A DNA stretch of 64,000 bases from contig LT827128.1 of the NCBI GenBank assembly GCA_900170005.1, positions 2,972,168-3,036,167 of the forward strand, given 5' to 3'. The DNA comes from Gordonibacter massiliensis (ex Traore et al. 2017). Lineage in GTDB: Bacteria > Actinomycetota > Coriobacteriia > Coriobacteriales > Eggerthellaceae. Position 1 is the first letter of the stretch; each line of letters opens with the position of its first letter. The notes under the pieces are model-generated. The model ran no database searches. It saw only the letters and a program-made list of their open reading frames with translations, and was not told where the DNA came from. Below are positions 60,625 through 64,000 of the stretch, piece after piece. The position numbers and the translations under genes are program-made.

Positions 60625-62112
60625 CTATAGCTTCGCGTGCTCCTCGCCGTTCACGCGGGCGTTCGGGTCGCGTAGCACGGCGCGGTCGAGGTCGCCCACG
60701 GCGTTCGACGCGGTGACGCCGGCCACCATGGAGTCGCTCACGTTGAGCGCCGTGCGGCCCATGTCGATGAGCGGTTCGACGGAGGCCAGCAGGCCTACGA
60801 TCTCGATGGGCAGCCCCATGGTGCCCAGCACGATGAGCGAGGCGAATGTCGCACCGCCGCCCACGCCCGCCACGCCGAACGAGCTGATCACCACCACGGC
60901 CACGAGCCCGGCCACGAACGTCGGCGAGAACACGTCGATGCCCACGGTGGGGGCGATGATGGTGGCCAGCATGGCGGGGTAGATGCCCGCGCACCCGTTC
61001 TGCCCGATGGACATGCCGAAGCTGGCCGAGAAGTTCGCCGTGGCCTCGCCCACGCCCAGGGCGCGCGTTTGCGTCTCGATGTTGAGGGGCACCGCTCCCG
61101 CGCTCGAGCGCGCCACGAACGCGAAGCTGAGCACGGGAAACGCTTTCTTCAGATACGCGAGGGGGCTCACGCGGTTCGCCAGCAGGATAAGGCAGTGCAC
61201 CAGGAGCATGAAGAGGAGCGCTGCGTAGGACACCGCCACGAATTTGCCCAGATCGAGGATGGCGGCGTAGTCGCTCGTGGCCATGACGTGGGCGATGAGC
61301 GCCAGCACGCCGTAAGGCGTGAGCGCGAGCACCATGGATACGATGCGCATGACGATGCCGTACAGGCTGTCGATGAGTTGCTTGAAGAACGCGGCCTGCC
61401 GCCCGGCGCTGGCGGCGGCATCGTCGGCATCGTCGGACGCGGGACTTTCGCTGCCGGCTCCGTCCCCGTCGTCTCCGCGGGCGCGCAGCTTCAAGTAGGC
61501 TATTCCGGTGATCGCGGCGAAGATGACGACGGCGATGGTGGAGGTGGCGCGGCTTCCGGCCAAGTCGGCGAACACGTTCACGGGAACGAACGACAGGATC
61601 ATCTGGGGCAGCGAGAGATCCGCCACCTGCTGCTGCTCGGTTTGAAGCGCTTGCAGGCTGTCGGCGCCCGCGCCCGCTCCCGCGTCGGTGAAGCTGGCGC
61701 CTGCGAGCCCCGAGAACGCCACCGCCGCCCAACCGGTGAGCGCCGCCACCGCCACGGTGCCCAGCAGCACGGCCAGCACGACGGCGCTGATGCGCCCCAG
61801 GTTCTCGGTGACCTTCGTGCGGGTGAACGCGCCCACGATGGCCACGAACACGAGCGGCATCACCAGCATCTTCAGCAATGCGATGTAGCCCTGGCCCACG
61901 ATCGACATCCAATCGAGCGCCGTCGAGGCGGCGTCGCTTCCGCGCCCCAGCGCCAGCTGAATGCCGATCCCCAGCGCGATGCCCAGTCCCAGCGCCGTGA
62001 ACACGCGCGGCGTGAAGCCCACGCCCTTGGCCTTCATGAAGCGCAGGACTAGGAGCAGGGCGACGAACACGGCCAGGACGGCCGCTACGGGAAGGATGGC
62101 ATCGAGGGACAT
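60625..62112 (-). CDS. tcyP: L-cystine symporter, TcyP-like (DAACS family)
   Basis: This 495-residue transporter closely follows the TcyP/YdjN pattern. IVGQGYIALLKMLVMPLVFVAIVGAF, PQMILSFVPVNVFADL, LTPYGVLALIAHVM and AFVARSSAGAVPLNIETQTRALGV are present. GQNGCAGIYPAMLATIIAPTVG, GVAGVGGGATFASLIVLGTMGLP and VEPLIDMGRTALNVS complete the sequence. It imports cystine (and perhaps related amino acids) by Na+ or H+ symport. A charged insert of about 35 residues (RARGDDGDGAGSESP...) lies mid-protein. The minus-strand start 62112 lies 53 bp from a GC-rich palindrome. The C69 dipeptidase gene is upstream on the same strand. Confidence 0.87.
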   Translation of the reverse strand: MSLDAILPVAAVLAVFVALLLVLRFMKAKGVGFTPRVFTALGLGIALGIGIQLALGRGSDAASTALDWMSIVGQGYIALLKMLVMPLVFVAIVGAFTRTKVTENLGRISAVVLAVLLGTVAVAALTGWAAVAFSGLAGASFTDAGAGAGADSLQALQTEQQQVADLSLPQMILSFVPVNVFADLAGSRATSTIAVVIFAAITGIAYLKLRARGDDGDGAGSESPASDDADDAAASAGRQAAFFKQLIDSLYGIVMRIVSMVLALTPYGVLALIAHVMATSDYAAILDLGKFVAVSYAALLFMLLVHCLILLANRVSPLAYLKKAFPVLSFAFVARSSAGAVPLNIETQTRALGVGEATANFSASFGMSIGQNGCAGIYPAMLATIIAPTVGIDVFSPTFVAGLVAVVVISSFGVAGVGGGATFASLIVLGTMGLPIEIVGLLASVEPLIDMGRTALNVSDSMVAGVTASNAVGDLDRAVLRDPNARVNGEEHAKL

Positions 62113-62164
62113 GGCGGTTCTGGCTTTCTCGCGCGCGTGGTTTCAGCGGTTGCTGCGAAATAGT

Positions 62165-62195
62165 ATGCGGCCGCATCTGCTGGACGCGGCCGCAT
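62165..62195. other. GC-rich hairpin upstream of tcyP
   Basis: ATGCGGCCGC (62165-62174) pairs with GCGGCCGCAT (62186-62195) around an 11-nt loop. It lies in the upstream region of the minus-strand transporter gene and could terminate the dipeptidase transcript or shape a leader. Confidence 0.45.
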
Positions 62196-62280
62196 GCGGG
62201 TGATTTGTCTCTGGTCTGTTGACCAACGCCAACAGGACGGCAACAAGGGCGAGCGGAAACCTTCAAGCGCCTCCGAGGGT

Positions 62281-62437
62281 GGTGTATCAAAATTCGCCGC
62301 AGGGCGCCGCTTAGACGGTCCCGCCGTAGGGCAAGGGCTCTGCCCTTGCCGTCGACCTGGGAAAATGTCGTCTTGCCGAGCGGCAAGGGCAGAGCCCTTG
62401 CCCTACGACACCAGCGAAGCGGTCCTTTTGGTACAGC
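62281..62437. mobile_element. MITE-like element, copy 2
   Basis: GGTGTATCAAAA at the left end and the complement of TTTTGGTACAGC at the right end form terminal inverted repeats (10 of 12). The internal arms 62325-62351 and 62381-62407 are perfect 27-bp complements (core GTAGGGCAAGGGCTCTGCCC). The plan is the same as at 19298-19458. It lies in the 416-bp gap between tcyP and the dipeptidase gene, which is otherwise empty. Confidence 0.75.
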
Positions 62438-62528
62438 CTTGTTCGCGCGTATGCGCGAAAACGCGAACCGCAGCCGCTTTTCCGGCTTCGTCGAAACGGT
62501 CGATCGGGGGGATCGCTCCTGCGGCGGC

Positions 62529-63956
62529 TTACAGGTTCTCGTCCATGTCGAACGACAAGGGGGAATCCTCCGCCTCGGCCATGATCGCGTCTTGCAGCAG
62601 CGTGCGCGTGTCGGCCAGCAGCTCGTCCATGAACGCGCGGTTCGCGCCGGTCAGGGCCTCGGTGAGCGCTTCGCCTTTCAAGGGGGTGCAGGCGCGGTCA
62701 GTGGCGGCGACGAAGGCGTGGGCTTTCTGGCGGCTGGCCTTCAGGTAGTCCTCCACGCGGCGTGCCACTAGCGGGTAGCGGCTCTCGGCCAGCACGTCCA
62801 GCGCGCGCAGCAGCCAGTAGGCGCTCTCGGGATCGGGGCGGCGGGCCTCGCTCTCCCAGGCGGGGTGCGCGGCCGAGGCGTTCGCGAAGAACGGCACGAA
62901 CGGCGAGAACGCCGTGGTGGCCAGCGACACCCAGTGGACGCCTGCGCGCTCGGGCGGCAGGTCGGGGCGAATCTGCAGCACATGGCCTTCCTGCGTGCGC
63001 GACAGCGCGATGGCGCGGTAGCGGGTACGGCTGCGCTCGTCGCCGTCCGAGCCCAGCGGGTCGAACGGCGTGCCGTCGAAGTGCGAGGCCAGCAGCTGCG
63101 CCACGTCGTCCACGTCCAAAAGACGGTTCGCGCGGCGGATGAACGGCAGGTCCAAATCCTCGGGCTGCTGCTCGGCCTCGGGTGTGAACAGGCGCTGGCC
63201 GAACCAGACGCGTGGGGCGTTGTAGTGGGTGTCCTGCTGCGAGTACGTGCCGAAGATGCGGCGGAAATCGAACGTGCCGGGACGCGGGTTCAGGTGGTTG
63301 TCTTCCACGAACTTTCGGATGCCCTGCGAAGCCATGAAGTCGGGCGATTCGAAGTCGACCTCCTGGATGGAGATGCGGTTCGCGCACACGGCGTACGCGT
63401 CGTCGGGGATGCGCTGCGCCACCCAGTGGTGTCCGGTGGCCAGCTCCATGTACCACACCTCGTCGGCGTCGGCGAACAGGATGCTGTTGCCTTCAGCCGA
63501 CCCGTGTTTGGCCACGATGGCCGCCACGCGCTCTACGCCCGCGCGCGCCGAGGAGATGAAGGGCAGCACCACGGTGACGAGCGCGTCTTCGGCCAGGCCG
63601 CCTTCCTCCACCAGCGGGTCGTGCGCCAGCACGCGCTCGTTGGCGTAGGTGGATTCGGTGGCGCTCATGGCCACGCCGGCCGCATTGATGCCGGCTTCCT
63701 CGTAGGCGCCCTCGGACTGATCGACGTCGGGCGTGGACGTGTAGCGCAGGCCCGCTCCGTCCAGTTCCATCGTGAATTGGTTGTTGGCCGACACGAACGA
63801 CTCTTTCTTGTGCACCCGCTCGGGCACGACGGTGAAGCGCTTCGGCGCGCAGGCTTCCGCATGGTCCTCGGTGCGGGCGATGAGGGTGGAGCCGTCGAGT
63901 GTGGCCGCCTTCCCCACGAGGACGGATGTGCATGCGCAGTGGGTGAGTCGGGCCAT
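62529..63956 (-). CDS. C69 family dipeptidase
   Basis: A 475-residue Ntn-hydrolase of peptidase family C69 (dipeptidase A type). The N-terminal CTSVLVGKAATLDGSTLIARTED carries the catalytic Cys (C9), followed by GINAAGVAMSATES and LVTVVLPFISSARAGVERVAAIV. NSILFADADEVWYMELATGHHWVAQRIPDD and TFDFRRIFGTYSQQDTHYN come later. It starts only eight residues before the Cys, with no pro-segment or signal, so it is probably cytoplasmic. GAGAGGAG precedes ATG 63956. It hydrolyses dipeptides. The adjacent cystine transporter suggests a shared amino-acid supply role, which is inference. Confidence 0.9.
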   Translation of the reverse strand: MARLTHCACTSVLVGKAATLDGSTLIARTEDHAEACAPKRFTVVPERVHKKESFVSANNQFTMELDGAGLRYTSTPDVDQSEGAYEEAGINAAGVAMSATESTYANERVLAHDPLVEEGGLAEDALVTVVLPFISSARAGVERVAAIVAKHGSAEGNSILFADADEVWYMELATGHHWVAQRIPDDAYAVCANRISIQEVDFESPDFMASQGIRKFVEDNHLNPRPGTFDFRRIFGTYSQQDTHYNAPRVWFGQRLFTPEAEQQPEDLDLPFIRRANRLLDVDDVAQLLASHFDGTPFDPLGSDGDERSRTRYRAIALSRTQEGHVLQIRPDLPPERAGVHWVSLATTAFSPFVPFFANASAAHPAWESEARRPDPESAYWLLRALDVLAESRYPLVARRVEDYLKASRQKAHAFVAATDRACTPLKGEALTEALTGANRAFMDELLADTRTLLQDAIMAEAEDSPLSFDMDENL

Positions 63957-64000
63957 GAGGGCTCCTCTCGTTCGATGATGCCGATGGTTGACATGGTACC

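Overview
The window is high-GC (mid-60s %, by eye) single-chromosome DNA with actinobacterial features: frequent GTG/TTG starts, 4-bp ATGA/GTGA gene overlaps, a Tad pilus operon without an outer-membrane secretin, a DtxR-type metal regulator, a LuxR regulator with a polytopic membrane N-terminus, and a Tat-exported lipoprotein flavoprotein of the fumarate-reductase type. Together these suggest a gut Coriobacteriia of the Eggerthellaceae (Eggerthella or a close relative). That assignment is inferred from gene style, not from a marker gene. There is no rRNA, phage or insertion-sequence transposase. One tRNA, tRNA-Leu(UAA), is present.

Layout. 1-10086: a tightly overlapping Tad (type IVc) pilus operon with pseudopilins, prepilin peptidase, Flp-like pilin, CpaB, the TadA ATPase, TadB and TadC. 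It also holds two unexpected passengers (DUF192 and zinc-ribbon proteins) and two places where the reading frame is broken or split. 10098-12245: a Tat-exported protein with a ricin-type lectin region. 12311-12961: hicAB. 13005-18524: an ABC-2 exporter divergent from a two-component system. 18894-21479: a small NrdD-tail-like protein, a ModE-type HTH protein and threonine synthase. 21663-22284: higBA. 22412-24637: a CPH-type copper P-type ATPase. 25000-30170: a ferrous-iron uptake locus (feoA, feoA, feoB, a Cys-rich protein, a DtxR-like regulator). 30356-33907: a FtsB/DivIC-like protein, Ppx/GppA, tRNA-Leu and a polyprenyl synthase. 34203-39543: a peptidoglycan-binding protein, a lipoprotein hydrolase with a LuxR regulator, and a proline/glutamine-rich membrane protein. 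39671-43001: leuCD and leuB (leuA is not here). 43143-44534: an XRE regulator and a CPBP protease. 45146-49624: an ABC exporter with a YtrA-type GntR regulator and SdpI-like proteins. 49934-53053: a LysR regulator convergent with a Tat flavoprotein lipoprotein. 54046-60457: an ABC-F ATPase, membrane proteins, a winged-helix protein and a HAD phosphatase. 60625-63956: a cystine transporter and a C69 dipeptidase.

The intergenic DNA is unusually rich in palindromes. At least four dispersed inverted-repeat families are visible: a pair of MITE-like elements with terminal inverted repeats (19298 and 62281), REP-like 'TGTCATCCTGAGCG' palindromes (16501 and 33963), a nested palindrome at 18559 with a decayed relative at 60473, and a perfect 26-bp inverted repeat upstream of leuB. 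Two identical 16-bp parS-type ParB sites lie 19 kb apart, which suggests the segment is in the origin-proximal part of the chromosome.
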